Counted from the first letter of the stretch, positions 25,844 through 35,798 are shown. The stretch is 64,000 nucleotides of DNA from Bauldia sp. (GCA_026126065.1 JAHCJY010000002.1:496001-560000); one strand, 5' to 3'. The notes: generated from the letters alone by a model not told the origin. A program made the numbers and translations.

Positions 25844-28142
25844 AACGGCCGCACTCCTCTGCGGCCTGCTGGCCGCCGGTGGTGCCTGGCTCGTCACGCG
25901 CAGCGCGGCGGCACTGGACCTATATCTCGAGGTCTTCGTGGACGGTACGTCGAGTGCCTTGATCGCGGCCTTCCAGCAGGAGCCGGGTGGTGCCTTCATG
26001 GTCGATCCGGACGATCTGCGCAGCGTAGGCCTGGTACCCGATCCGGCCGCCATCCGCGCCGACGGAATGATCGACATCGCCCGCCTTCCCGGCGTCACCT
26101 ACCGCTATGACGCTGCGGCGCAGACAATGAATTTCAGCGTTGTTCCCGAGGCACGCGTCGCGACCGTCCTTGACGGGATGCGCGGCCACGCCACGCCAGC
26201 GCCGGAGGGTGAGCCGGCCAGGGCGTTCATCCTCAACTATGCCCTGTCCGCAACCCTTGCCAGCCATGGCGTCGCGCTCAGCGCCGTCCTCGAGCCACGG
26301 CTTTCCGGCGGGTTCGGCACCCTCACGGCCGGCTTCGAGATCGCCCCCGGCTCGGGCCGCCCCTTCGCACGGCTCGACACCACCTTCACCCGCTCGGATC
26401 CGGAGCGGATGATGACGCTGCGCGCCGGCGATTTCATTACTGGCGGGCTGGACTGGACGCGGCCCGTGCGGCTCGCCGGCATCCAGGTCCAGCGGAATTT
26501 TGGACTCCGGTCCGACCTCGTCACGTTCCCGGTTCCAGAGTTCGCCGGCACGGCCGCGGTGCCCTCGACCGTCGAGGTCTACATCAACGGCATTCGCCGC
26601 TTTGCCGAGGAGATCCCGGCCGGACCGTTCTCGATTGATCGCGTGCCCCTCCCGACCGGCGCGGGCGAGGCCCACCTCATCCTCCGCGACGGCACCGGCG
26701 CCGAAACGATTACCGGGTCGCCCTTCTTCGCGTCAAAGGCGCTCCTTGCGCCAGGGCTCGTGGACTTCTCCATCGAGGCCGGCTTTCCGCGGCTCGGCTT
26801 CGGCGCCACCGGCAGCAACTACCGCCTGATGCCCGCGGCTTCGGCCACCATCCGCTGGGGCCTCACCGACCGGCTCACCTTCGAGGGTCATGCCGAGACG
26901 ACCGCCGGACTCGCGCTGGCCGGCGTCGGCGCGGTCGCGCAACTGGGCCATCTCGGCCTCGTGTCCGGCTCCGTCGCGACATCGCGGGCGGGCGGGGCCA
27001 CGGGCTTCCGCCTGTCAGCGACGGCCGATGTCTCGCTCGGCCCGGTCGCGCTCCAGCTCGGGACGTGGCGGACCTTCGGAAGCTTCAACGACATCGGGAC
27101 GGTGACATCGAGTTGCGCTTCGGGTTGCGGCGGCGGGACGCAGATCGCGCGAAACCATGCTTCGCTCGCGCTGCCGGTTGGCCCCGCCAGCGTCAGTCTC
27201 GCCTATACGCGGCTTGTCACCACCACCGGGGAGTCGCGGCTTCTCGCGGGCACGTTCTCGACCGGCATCGCAAGACGCTCGTCGATCTACGCAACGGCAT
27301 TTGCGGAGTTCGGCGGGGAGCCTTCCTTCGGTGCGTTCGCCGGGTTCTCGATGCCGCTGGGCGAGAACGCGAGGTCGTCCGTCGCTGCCCGCCAGACCGA
27401 CCACGGCTTGGGCGTCACCACCGCGGTCACCGGCGGGCGGCAGGACAGTCCCCTGTCCTGGACCATCCGCAACAGCGAAGGGGCGTCGCCCGACCGCACT
27501 GCCGCGCTCACCTATGCCGCGCCGTTCGCGCGCTTCGGCCTGACCGCCGGCTTCGACGGCTCCGGCGCCTTTGGGACCGTCGCGATGTCCGGCGCCATGG
27601 TCGCGGCGGGCGGCGGCCTCTTCTTCGTTCCGCGGATCGAGGACGGCTTCGCGATCATCGACGCGGGCATGCCCGGCGTCGACGTCTTCCTCGAGAACCG
27701 TCCGGCCGGCACGACAAACGATCGCGGCATCGTCCTGCTCACCGGGCTGCGGTCCTACGAGGCCAACACCGTCACGATCGATCCGATCAACCTTCCGCCC
27801 ACCGCCACGATGGCGTGGACGACAGCGACGCTCGTTCCCGGCCAGGGTGGCGGCGTCATGGCCCGTTTCGAAGTGGACGAGGGCGATGCGGCGGCCATCG
27901 TCATTCTCCGCGATGCTCGCGGAGACCTCGTCCGGCCCGGCGCTTCGGCGCAGCTCGAAGGCGCGTCCGAACTCTTTCTCGTCGGCTACGACGGCATTGC
28001 CTACGTCACCGGCCTCGGTGCCTCCAACCGCCTGCTCGTCCAGCAGGCGGACGGGTCGTTCTGCGCGGCGGAGTTCGCTTTCGCCCATGCGGCGGGCGCC
28101 CAGGTAACCATCGAGGCCACCTGCCTTCCGGAGGCGGCATGA
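25815..28142 (+). CDS. Csu-type outer-membrane usher
   Basis: This 775-aa outer-membrane assembly platform of the PapC family has an N-terminal domain (LYLEVFVDGTSSALIAAFQQ), a long beta-barrel region rich in alternating polar strands (GDFITGGLDWTRPVRLAGIQ, EVYINGIRRFAEEIPAGPF) and C-terminal domains (DAGMPGVDVFLENRPAGTT). It secretes and polymerises chaperone-subunit complexes. Start is TTG at 25815, inside the chaperone gene, consistent with translational coupling; the signal peptide is weak but present (ALLCGLLAAGGAWLVTRSAA). The stop overlaps the start of the tip gene (ATGA). Confidence 0.92.
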   Translation: MRRSSSRAARTAALLCGLLAAGGAWLVTRSAAALDLYLEVFVDGTSSALIAAFQQEPGGAFMVDPDDLRSVGLVPDPAAIRADGMIDIARLPGVTYRYDAAAQTMNFSVVPEARVATVLDGMRGHATPAPEGEPARAFILNYALSATLASHGVALSAVLEPRLSGGFGTLTAGFEIAPGSGRPFARLDTTFTRSDPERMMTLRAGDFITGGLDWTRPVRLAGIQVQRNFGLRSDLVTFPVPEFAGTAAVPSTVEVYINGIRRFAEEIPAGPFSIDRVPLPTGAGEAHLILRDGTGAETITGSPFFASKALLAPGLVDFSIEAGFPRLGFGATGSNYRLMPAASATIRWGLTDRLTFEGHAETTAGLALAGVGAVAQLGHLGLVSGSVATSRAGGATGFRLSATADVSLGPVALQLGTWRTFGSFNDIGTVTSSCASGCGGGTQIARNHASLALPVGPASVSLAYTRLVTTTGESRLLAGTFSTGIARRSSIYATAFAEFGGEPSFGAFAGFSMPLGENARSSVAARQTDHGLGVTTAVTGGRQDSPLSWTIRNSEGASPDRTAALTYAAPFARFGLTAGFDGSGAFGTVAMSGAMVAAGGGLFFVPRIEDGFAIIDAGMPGVDVFLENRPAGTTNDRGIVLLTGLRSYEANTVTIDPINLPPTATMAWTTATLVPGQGGGVMARFEVDEGDAAAIVILRDARGDLVRPGASAQLEGASELFLVGYDGIAYVTGLGASNRLLVQQADGSFCAAEFAFAHAAGAQVTIEATCLPEAA

Positions 28143-29137
28143 AACTGCAGGCACTGTTCTTCGCACTCGCGGTGCTTCTCCTGACCTCCGGCGAGGCCAG
28201 GGCGCAGCTCTCGTGCTCGTTCGCCATCGCTGACATGCCCTTCGGCGACGTTCCCGTCCTGACGGGCGACCCGGATACCGCGACAGCAACGCTGACGATC
28301 TCGTGCGGCGGCACAGGACTCCTCTCGAACCTCGACGTCTGCGTGCATCTTGGCACGGGCGGCGGTGGCCAGACCGCCGGGGTCCGGCACATGACGACCA
28401 CCGGCGGCCAGCTCGATTTCGCGTTCTTCAAGGACAGCGCGCGGCTCGTCCCGTGGGGCACCGGGCTCAGTACTCCGACGTTCGGGACGCAGGTCGACCA
28501 GACCTACACCATCCTCGTGAACATCCTCGGGATCGGCGACCTGCAGGAGACGATGACGATCTACGGCGAGGTCGGCGGCAACCAGCAGACCGCACCGATC
28601 GGCGCCTACGCTTCCCTCTTCTCGGGAGGCCAGGCGACGGTCCAGTACCGCATCCGCTCGACGCTTGAGATCGCCGGCTGCGATCTTTCCGGCACGCAGA
28701 CGGCCACCCCTGTCTTCAACGTGTCGGCCAGCGTGGCGTCGCTGTGCATGATCTCCACCGAGCCCACCGGAATCGACTTCGGCCAGCATGGCGTGCTCGG
28801 CGCCAACGTCACAGGCGCCGGCGCCGTCGGCGTCACCTGCACCAACGGGACCCCCTATGAAGTCGGGCTCGACGGCGGCATCGCCGGCGCCGCCGCTCCG
28901 GCGTATCGGGAGATGCGGCTCACCGGCAACCCGCCGGGCGGTCCGTTGATCGCCTACCAGCTCTACAAGGACGCCGCGTTCGCGAACGAGTTCGGCAATG
29001 CCGACCCCTACCGGCTTCACCTCGTGGCGACCGGCGCCGAACAGACCATCGACGTCTATGGACGCGTCGCCCCGGCACAGAACACGCCGGCCGCCGGCAC
29101 CTACCACGACACCGTCGTAGTGACGGTCACTTACTAA
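28139..29137 (+). CDS. Csu-type two-domain tip adhesin (SCPU x2)
   Basis: This 332-aa exported protein has a signal peptide (MKLQALFFALAVLLLTSGEA) and two SCPU domains: about 24-185 (SCSFAIADMPFGDVPVLTGD) and about 190-332 (FNVSASVASLCMISTEPTGI through TYHDTVVVTVTY). Two-domain Csu proteins cap the pilus and carry the hydrophobic adhesive tip. ATG overlaps the usher stop by 4 bp. The second domain resembles the major subunit at the 24595 gene, including the terminal donor strand. Confidence 0.88.
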   Translation: MKLQALFFALAVLLLTSGEARAQLSCSFAIADMPFGDVPVLTGDPDTATATLTISCGGTGLLSNLDVCVHLGTGGGGQTAGVRHMTTTGGQLDFAFFKDSARLVPWGTGLSTPTFGTQVDQTYTILVNILGIGDLQETMTIYGEVGGNQQTAPIGAYASLFSGGQATVQYRIRSTLEIAGCDLSGTQTATPVFNVSASVASLCMISTEPTGIDFGQHGVLGANVTGAGAVGVTCTNGTPYEVGLDGGIAGAAAPAYREMRLTGNPPGGPLIAYQLYKDAAFANEFGNADPYRLHLVATGAEQTIDVYGRVAPAQNTPAAGTYHDTVVVTVTY

Positions 29138-29234
29138 GCCTCAGCCAACAGGGCTGCCCTGACATGCAATCGTCATCCAACTGTCGTCATCGGTGTCGTA
29201 GGCACGACCCGCTCCAGCGAATCCGGACCCTTCG

Positions 29235-29744
29235 ATGACGACCGAGCCGATCTACGACGTCCTCTTCCTTTGCTACTCGAACTCAGCCCGCTCGATCATG
29301 GGCGAGGCGATCCTCGACAAGGTCGGCGGCGGCCGCTTCCGGGCGCATTCGGCCGGTTCGCATCCGTCCGCCGAGGTCGATCCCTACACGCTGGACCTGC
29401 TCCGCACGCTCGGCCACCCGACGGAACACCTCCGCACCAAGCCATGGGACGACTTCGCCGTCCCGGGCGCGCCGCAGATGGACTTCGTGTTCACCGTCTG
29501 CGACGATGTCGCCGGCGAGTCCTGCCCCGACTGGCCCGGCCAGCCGAAGACGGCGCACTGGGGCATCCCCAACCCGGCCAATGCCGAGGGCACCGAGGCG
29601 CTCCGCCGCCTCGCCTACGCCGATGCGTATCGGATGCTGAACCGGCGGATCGGCCTGTTCATCAACCTGCCCTTCGCGACGCTCGACCACATGACGCTGA
29701 AGTACCACCTCGCCGAGATCGGGGCGCTGCCGCGCGTCGCCTGA
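29235..29744 (+). CDS. ArsC-like arsenate reductase / low-MW phosphatase
   Basis: This 169-aa protein of the low-molecular-weight tyrosine phosphatase fold has the active-site loop C13-Y-S-N-S-A-R19-S, where ArsC usually has C-T-H/G-N-S-A-R-S. Further cysteines (FTVCDDVAGESCPDWPG) match the thioredoxin-coupled arsenate reductases. VFTVCD and the WGIPNPANAEG segment are also family marks. Tyr in place of Thr/His after the Cys is a little unusual. No arsR or arsenite pump is adjacent, so arsenic specificity is likely but not proven. Confidence 0.82.
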   Translation: MTTEPIYDVLFLCYSNSARSIMGEAILDKVGGGRFRAHSAGSHPSAEVDPYTLDLLRTLGHPTEHLRTKPWDDFAVPGAPQMDFVFTVCDDVAGESCPDWPGQPKTAHWGIPNPANAEGTEALRRLAYADAYRMLNRRIGLFINLPFATLDHMTLKYHLAEIGALPRVA

Positions 29745-29825
29745 TCGTCGGCACGATTTGATTTGGATCAAGTTCAGGCCGGACGGACGGGCGCAGTTTT
29801 TCTCCCACCAACAAGGGAGAGTTCC

Positions 29826-30002
29826 ATGCCTGCCGAATCGATCGTCGCGCTCGTTGCCATCATGGGGATGTTCGTCTTCTTCTCGGCGGTCCTGGGTTGG
29901 GCCAGCCGCAACGCGCCGGCCACTTTCCCCGAGGCTTCGCCGGTGCAACGGGAGCCGGCGCGCCCCACCCACGGGCATTCGGCTACCGCCGGGGCCCACT
30001 GA
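29826..30002 (+). CDS. Small single-pass membrane protein
   Basis: This is a 58-aa peptide with one strong TM helix (ESIVALVAIMGMFVFFSAVLGWA) and a polar, Pro/Arg/His-rich tail. A good RBS (GGGAGAG) lies 5 bp upstream of the ATG at 29826. I do not recognise the family; small proteins of this form are common in rhizobia. It could be linked to the ArsC-like gene 81 bp upstream, but nothing shows this. Confidence 0.55.
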   Translation: MPAESIVALVAIMGMFVFFSAVLGWASRNAPATFPEASPVQREPARPTHGHSATAGAH

Positions 30003-30216
30003 GCGCAGCGCGGATTTTCGCGGTCGCGGGCGGCATGCACAGACCGCCCGCGACCGGAATGCTGGGCGCCCCCGGGGGGCGGCGAATGACGATACGCCCG
30101 CCGCAGGGCGGGCTGTTTCGCCGCCGAATTCAGCAGCCAAGCCACTTGGAACTTGACCCGGACGTCTCCTAGATACGCCGGCCGCCCACGGCTGCCCCCG
30201 GAGACCACCCCGCGTC

Positions 30217-30894
30217 ATGGAAACCATCTGGACCGAGCTCGCCGCGCTTGGCGGCGTGATCCTGATCGACGTCGCGCTCGCCGCCGACAACGCCGTCGTC
30301 GTGGGCCTTGCCGCGGCGGGACTGCCGGCTCATCAGCGGCGCAACGCCATCCTCATCGGCATCGGCGCCGCGGCCGGTCTGCGCATCGTCTTCGCGCTCA
30401 TTGCGACGCAGCTCCTCGACCTCGGCTGGGGCCTCCTCGTTGCCGGCGGCCTCCTCCTCGTGTGGGTGGCGTGGAAGCTCTTCCGCGAGATCCAGTCGGA
30501 GCGCCGACATGCCCGGGAGGCGCGGGAACATGCCGAGCAGCACGGCATCCCCGTCGCGCCGACCACGCCTCAGCCCAAGACCCTGCGTCAGGCGATCATC
30601 CAGATCACGCTTGCCGACGTGTCGATGTCGCTCGACAACGTGCTGGCCGTGGCGGGCCTCGCCCGCGACCATACCTGGGTTCTCGTGGTCGGCCTGACGC
30701 TGTCGGTCGCCCTGATGGGCATCGCCGCGACCTTCATCGTCGGACTCCTCAAGCGTTTCCCGTGGCTGTCGGTCCTCGGCCTTCTCGTCATCGTCTTCGT
30801 TGCCGGCAAGATGATCTACGAGGGCGTCCACGAGGCAGTGTCGCATGAGCCTGAAACGCCGGTCATCGAGACGACGGTCGAACCGGCATTATAA
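30217..30894 (+). CDS. TerC/YjbE-family integral membrane protein
   Basis: This 225-aa membrane protein has about six to seven helices. It contains the TerC hallmark acidic motifs in the membrane: ALAADNAVVVGLAAAGLP near the N terminus and ITLADVSMSLDNVLAVAGLA in the second half. TerC-family proteins are metal (Mn2+) exporters or assist metalation of secreted proteins. The cytosolic loop (about 90-125) is His/Arg-rich. It is preceded by a gene-free 214 bp, and it is alone on its strand. Confidence 0.85.
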   Translation: METIWTELAALGGVILIDVALAADNAVVVGLAAAGLPAHQRRNAILIGIGAAAGLRIVFALIATQLLDLGWGLLVAGGLLLVWVAWKLFREIQSERRHAREAREHAEQHGIPVAPTTPQPKTLRQAIIQITLADVSMSLDNVLAVAGLARDHTWVLVVGLTLSVALMGIAATFIVGLLKRFPWLSVLGLLVIVFVAGKMIYEGVHEAVSHEPETPVIETTVEPAL

Positions 30895-31041
30895 GCTGAG
30901 TTCTAATCTCAACAATTACAGGTTCGTAACGAGCGGTGTTTGCCTCTTGTCAGAGAACCGCAAAGCCCGATAGGGATGACGCCCGAAAATAGGGCGTCCG
31001 GTGCTTTCGGGCACGGCCAGTCTGCGTAAAAAGTCGACAGA

Positions 31042-31998
31042 ATGTCCTCTCCATTCATCGAAGTCCGTTCGCTTCACAAACATTTCGGCTCGGTGAAAGC
31101 GGTCAACGACGTCAACTTCTCCGTCGACAAGGGAGAAGTGCTGGGTTTCCTCGGCCCGAATGGCGCCGGGAAGTCGACGACCATGAAGGTCATTACCGGC
31201 TTCCTGCCGCCGACCATGGGGACTGCATTCGTCTGCGGCCACGACATCCGCATCGACCCGATCGCCGCCAAGCGGCGCTTCGGCTACCTGCCCGAGGGTG
31301 CGCCGCTCTATGGCGACATGACCCCCGAGGGCTTCCTCGACTTCATCGGCCGCACCCGCAAAATGACGCGCCCGGCCCGCCGGGCCGCGATCAGGAACGT
31401 CGTCGAGCGCATGGGCCTCGGCGAGGTCCTCCACCGCCGCATCGAGACGCTGTCCAAGGGCTTCCGCCGGCGCGTCGGCCTTGCCCAGGCGATCCTGCAC
31501 GACCCGGACGTCCTGATCCTCGACGAGCCGACCGACGGCCTCGACCCGAACCAGAAGCATGACGTCCGCGAGCTGATCCGTTCGATGGGCGACAGCAAGG
31601 CCATCATCATCTCCACCCACATCCTCGAGGAAGTGGACGCCGTCTGCGACCGCGCCGTGATCATCGACCACGGCCGCGTCGTCTCCGACGGCACGCCGCT
31701 GCAGCTTCACGCGCGCTCGCCGGAGTTCAACTCGGTCGCCCTCCGGGTCACCGAGCAGGACGCGACGCGTCTGGTCGAAGTGCTCGGCGCCCTGCCCGAG
31801 GTTGCCAAGGTCGAGCGCCGCAACGCTTCGAACGGCCTCGTATCGCTCCTCGTGCTGCCGCGGAACGGCCAGTTCATCGCGGACATGGTCGGCACGACCG
31901 TTCGCCAGAACAACATCTTCGTGACGGACATGCATGCCGAGACCGGCAAGCTCGACGACGTGTTCCGGGCCGTCACGATTCATTCAAGCGCGACGTAA
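31042..31998 (+). CDS. Gld-like ABC transporter ATPase
   Basis: This 318-aa ATPase is of the ABC-2/GldA type. Walker A is GPNGAGKST (about 39-47), the signature is LSKGFRRRVGLAQAIL, Walker B is VLILDEPTDGLDPNQ, and the switch His is in IISTHILEEVDAV. The C-terminal 90 residues (SPEFNSVALRVTEQD to GKLDDVFRAVT) are the regulatory tail of GldA-like proteins. It starts an operon: permease 15 bp later, then a GldG-like protein and DUF4340. The family drives export or, in Bacteroidetes, gliding motility. Gliding is not expected here. Confidence 0.93.
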   Translation: MSSPFIEVRSLHKHFGSVKAVNDVNFSVDKGEVLGFLGPNGAGKSTTMKVITGFLPPTMGTAFVCGHDIRIDPIAAKRRFGYLPEGAPLYGDMTPEGFLDFIGRTRKMTRPARRAAIRNVVERMGLGEVLHRRIETLSKGFRRRVGLAQAILHDPDVLILDEPTDGLDPNQKHDVRELIRSMGDSKAIIISTHILEEVDAVCDRAVIIDHGRVVSDGTPLQLHARSPEFNSVALRVTEQDATRLVEVLGALPEVAKVERRNASNGLVSLLVLPRNGQFIADMVGTTVRQNNIFVTDMHAETGKLDDVFRAVTIHSSAT

Positions 31999-32013
31999 GG
32001 AGTCCGGCATCGC

Positions 32014-32748
32014 ATGCGTGTCATGCTCACCATCGCGCGGCGCGAGTTCGTCGGCTACTTCATTACGCCGCTGGCCTACGTGTTCCTCGTCGTCTTCCTC
32101 GTCGCTGCCGCCGTAGCCACGTTCTACTTCGGCCGGTTCCTTGAGGATCGGCAGGCCGACCTCATCCCGTTCTTCCAGTTCCACCCGTTCCTGCTGCTGG
32201 TGCTGATGCCGGCCGTCGGCATGCGACTGTGGACGGAGGAGCGGCGTTCCGGCTCGATCGAACTCCTCATGACGCTGCCGGTTACGACATGGCAGGCGGT
32301 GCTCGGCAAGTTCCTGGCGGCGTGGGCGTTCGCCGGGATCTGCCTCATCCTCACCTTCCCCATCGTGTGGACGGTGAACTGGCTCGGCTCGCCGGACAAC
32401 GGCGTGATCGCGGCCGGTTATGTCGGGAGTTTCCTGATGGCCGGCGCCCTCATCGCGCTGACCTCATGCATCTCCGCCCTGACCAAGAGCCAGGTCATCG
32501 CGTTCGTAATCAGCGTCGTCGCCGGCTTCATCCTGATGGTCTCGGGCCTTGCTCTGGTCCTCGACCTCTTCACCGGCTGGGCGCCCGAGTATCTCGTCGA
32601 TCTCGTCGCTTCGTTCTCGTTCTATACCCACTTCAACGAGCTCACGAGCGGCATCATCGCCGGCAGTTCTATCGTCTTCTTCGTGTCGCTGATCGGCCTC
32701 CTTCTGCTGATCAACCGGCAGATCATCGAACTCAAGAAGGCGGGCTAA
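32014..32748 (+). CDS. Gld-like ABC-2 permease
   Basis: This 244-aa polytopic permease has six TM helices and the GldF/ABC-2 pattern. FVGYFITPLAYVFLVVFL is at the N terminus, MRLWTEERRSGSIELLMTLP is the cytoplasmic coupling loop, and a final helix FFVSLIGLLLLINRQIIELK ends the protein. It lies between the ATPase and the GldG-like gene, 1 bp before the latter, and forms the pore with the ATPase. Confidence 0.92.
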   Translation: MRVMLTIARREFVGYFITPLAYVFLVVFLVAAAVATFYFGRFLEDRQADLIPFFQFHPFLLLVLMPAVGMRLWTEERRSGSIELLMTLPVTTWQAVLGKFLAAWAFAGICLILTFPIVWTVNWLGSPDNGVIAAGYVGSFLMAGALIALTSCISALTKSQVIAFVISVVAGFILMVSGLALVLDLFTGWAPEYLVDLVASFSFYTHFNELTSGIIAGSSIVFFVSLIGLLLLINRQIIELKKAG

Positions 32749-32749
32749 C

Positions 32750-34654
32750 ATGTTCAGCGGCCTCCAGAACGCCAGCCGGACCACGATCGCGGTTCTTTCG
32801 ATCATCCTCGCGATCGTCCTGTTCCTGTGCATCAACCTCGTCGCGACGCTGACGCTCGGGGCAGTGCGTATCGATGCCACGGAAGGCAAGCTCTATTCGG
32901 TGAGCGACGACACCCGCCAGGTGCTCGAGGACCTGACCGACCCGATCAAGCTGCGGCTCTATCTGTCGACATCGCTGCGTGACCAGAACGCCTCCATCCG
33001 CGCCTATTCGGGGCGTGTCATCGAGCTTCTGCGGACCTACCAGACCCTGTCGGGCGGCCAGGTCGATTTCGAGCTGATCAACCCCGCCCCGCTGTCGCGC
33101 GACGAGGAAGACGCGGCGAGTTTCAACCTCTACGCGGAGACCACGGGCCTTGATCCCGGCTATTTCGGGCTTGTCGGCACCAACACCACCGACGGCATCG
33201 AGGTGATCCCGTTCCTCAACGTCGCCCAGGAGTCGGCGCTCGAATACCAGCTCACCCGCATGGTCTCGCGCCTGTCGAAGCGGGAGCTGCGCAATATCGG
33301 CATCGTCGACGGCCTCGGCATCATGACGGTGAACGCCACCCAGACCCGGCGCTGGCAGATCGTGGATTCGCTTGCCGAGGACTTCAACGTCATCAACGTT
33401 CCGCTCGACTTCACCGTGATCCCGCAGGGATACGATGCGATTGTCGTGGTGCACCCCTTCGCCCTCGCCCCGAGCGGCCTCTATGCCCTCGAGCAGTACG
33501 TCATGCGTGGCGGCAATCTCGTGGTCTTCCTCGACCCGCAGGCCGAGAAATCGCTCGTCTCGCCGACCAATCCGAACGCCCTCGCCAATCCGGACTCGTA
33601 TCTCCTGCCGCTGACGACCGCGTGGGGCATCGAGATGCAGAACGACCTCGTCGTTGCCGATCCGTCGTTAGCGGTGCCGATCATCGTCGGCGGACAACAG
33701 GGGGCGCAGCAGCGCTCCGTCGACTACCTGCCCTGGATAAGCCTGAACCGCGAGATTCCCGGCCTGTTCAACCCCGAGGACCCGGTCACGGCACCGCTGA
33801 CCGCCGTCATGTTGGAGAGCCCCGGTTCGCTGCGTCCGATTCCCGGTGCGACGACGACCTTCACGCCGCTTCTGACGACCACCAACACCGGCGGCGTGAT
33901 CTCGCAGGCGATGGCGATGGCCCGCAACCCGCAGCAGGTGCTCCAGAACTTCGTCCCCTCGGGAGCCCAGGTCGTGGCGGCCCGGATCACCGGTCCCATC
34001 CGGACCGCGTTCCCCGGCGGACCACCCCCGCTGCCGGAGGTCCCCGCCGGCGCCGAGGTCACCTTCCTGCCGCCACCCGAGCTCATCCGGGAATCGGTTG
34101 AGGACGTGAACATCATCGTCATCGCCGACACCGATCTTCTCCACGACAGCGTGATCGAGGGTAACGTCCGCTACGGCCCGAACAACGCCGACTTCGTCAC
34201 CAACGCCATCGAGAGCGTCACCGGTGGCACCACGCTGACCGCACTCCGCGTTCGCAGCCCGACGATCCGCACCTTCGACCGGCTCGACGCGATCGAGCAG
34301 GCCGCGATGCTCGCCTTCGAGGACGACCGCCAGGCCAAGATCGCCGAGTTCGCGGATGCCACCCGGCAGTTGCAGGAACTCGCGGCGCGTTCGCCGATCG
34401 GCCAGATCGCGACGCTTCCGGCCGACCAGCGCGAACAGGCCGCTCAGCTCCAGGAGCGCCGATTCGAGCTGAACCGGGAGATCCGCGACATCGAGGCGGC
34501 CCAGCGCGCGGAAATCAACGCGGTCGAGAGCGACCTCCGGATCAAGAACATCGTTCTGGTCCCGGTTGCCGTCGTCCTCCTCGGCCTCATCGTCGCCATC
34601 TGGCGGCGCGTGCGCCTCGCGAACTATCTGCGCCGCCGCGCAGCGGCAGCTTAG
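32750..34654 (+). CDS. GldG-family ABC auxiliary protein
   Basis: This 634-aa protein has an N-terminal TM helix (TTIAVLSIILAIVLFLCINLV), a large periplasmic region with the GldG-type start (KLYSVSDDTRQVLEDLTDPI) and YEIRP-like segments (GIVDGLGIMTVNA, VLHPFALAPSGLYALEQYVM), a helical stalk (about 525-600, ATRQLQELAARSPIGQ) and a C-terminal TM helix (IVLVPVAVVLLGLIVAIW). In Gld systems it contacts the exporter and substrate from the periplasm. The first base follows the permease stop with one base between, so they are tightly coupled. Confidence 0.9.
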   Translation: MFSGLQNASRTTIAVLSIILAIVLFLCINLVATLTLGAVRIDATEGKLYSVSDDTRQVLEDLTDPIKLRLYLSTSLRDQNASIRAYSGRVIELLRTYQTLSGGQVDFELINPAPLSRDEEDAASFNLYAETTGLDPGYFGLVGTNTTDGIEVIPFLNVAQESALEYQLTRMVSRLSKRELRNIGIVDGLGIMTVNATQTRRWQIVDSLAEDFNVINVPLDFTVIPQGYDAIVVVHPFALAPSGLYALEQYVMRGGNLVVFLDPQAEKSLVSPTNPNALANPDSYLLPLTTAWGIEMQNDLVVADPSLAVPIIVGGQQGAQQRSVDYLPWISLNREIPGLFNPEDPVTAPLTAVMLESPGSLRPIPGATTTFTPLLTTTNTGGVISQAMAMARNPQQVLQNFVPSGAQVVAARITGPIRTAFPGGPPPLPEVPAGAEVTFLPPPELIRESVEDVNIIVIADTDLLHDSVIEGNVRYGPNNADFVTNAIESVTGGTTLTALRVRSPTIRTFDRLDAIEQAAMLAFEDDRQAKIAEFADATRQLQELAARSPIGQIATLPADQREQAAQLQERRFELNREIRDIEAAQRAEINAVESDLRIKNIVLVPVAVVLLGLIVAIWRRVRLANYLRRRAAAA

Positions 34655-34665
34655 GGAACCGGACG

Positions 34666-35769
34666 ATGACGCAGCGCTCGTTCTTCGTTCTCCTCCTCCT
34701 GACGGTGGTCGCGTTCGTGGCGGCCGTCGCGGCCGTATGGGTCCAGCAGGCCCAGAGCCGGCCCGATCCGGCCGGCGGCGAGTTCGTGTTCCCGCTCCTC
34801 GTCGAGCGCAAGGCCGACATCGCCCAGGTCACGCTCGAATCCCGCCGGTGGCGCGTCGTGCTCGAGAAGCGCGGCGACGAATGGTTCTCGATCGACCGCG
34901 GCGACTATCCGATCCGCGAGCAGCCGCTGATCGAGGCGCTTGACGCCATCAGCGGCCTCACCACGCTCCAGGCGAAGACCGACAACCCTGACCTTTACGA
35001 CGACATCGGCGTCGGCGGCCCCGGCCCCAACACCGATTCCGTCCATGTCCGCATCGCGGCTGCCGACGGCACGGTTCTCGCCGACGGCATCCTTGGCGCC
35101 GTGAGCCGGTCGATCGGCGTCACGCCGCGCGGCGGCCTGTTCGTCCGTCGTACGGACGAAGCGCAGTCCTGGCTCGCCGAGGGCACGGTCTACCTGCCAA
35201 CCTACCTCACCGAGTGGTTCGATCCGCTCCTGTCGGTGCCCGGCACGAGCATCGCTCGCGTCGTGATCTACTCCGGCGACACGATGCTGTTCGACGCCGA
35301 GAAGATCGACTTCGCTACCGGCGACTATGAACTCCGTTACGTCGACCCTGTGTACGAGCGGGAAGGCCTCGTCGCCGAGGACAACCAGATCCGTGGCTTC
35401 GCGCAGGCGGTCGTCTCGACGAGCTTCGAGGACGCCAGGGCGCGAGATTCGGTTGCCGTGCCGGCCGACGCGAGAAGCGTCGAGTTCACGACGCGCGACG
35501 GCCTCCTGCTCCGCGTCACGCTGGTTCCGGTCGATGACGCGACCTGGGTTCTCTATGACGCTTCGACCGTCGAGGGCGCCACGCCTGCCGGTGAGTCGCA
35601 GGCCGCAACCATCCGGCAGAACACGGCAGACTGGGCCTTCCTTCTGCCGCCGAGCCGCATCATCACGCTGAGCCGCCCCGTCGAGCAGCTCATCACCGTG
35701 CCGGTGCAGACCCGCGATCCCGGCGTCTTCACCGCGCCGCCGCCGGTCTTCATCCCCGGCCTGCCCTAG
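34666..35769 (+). CDS. DUF4340 protein (membrane-anchored)
   Basis: This 367-aa protein has an N-terminal TM anchor (FFVLLLLTVVAFVAAVAAVWV) and a DUF4340 periplasmic domain: DIAQVTLESRRWRVVLEKRGDEW and YPIREQPLIEALDAISGL, a type usually found after GldG in these operons. Function is unknown but it is assumed to act with the exporter. It begins 11 bp after GldG. A paralogue with a cleavable signal follows at 36007. A perfect hairpin lies just after its stop. Confidence 0.85.
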   Translation: MTQRSFFVLLLLTVVAFVAAVAAVWVQQAQSRPDPAGGEFVFPLLVERKADIAQVTLESRRWRVVLEKRGDEWFSIDRGDYPIREQPLIEALDAISGLTTLQAKTDNPDLYDDIGVGGPGPNTDSVHVRIAAADGTVLADGILGAVSRSIGVTPRGGLFVRRTDEAQSWLAEGTVYLPTYLTEWFDPLLSVPGTSIARVVIYSGDTMLFDAEKIDFATGDYELRYVDPVYEREGLVAEDNQIRGFAQAVVSTSFEDARARDSVAVPADARSVEFTTRDGLLLRVTLVPVDDATWVLYDASTVEGATPAGESQAATIRQNTADWAFLLPPSRIITLSRPVEQLITVPVQTRDPGVFTAPPPVFIPGLP

Positions 35770-35798
35770 CGGCGGGCGCCGGACCCGGGAGCCTTGGC

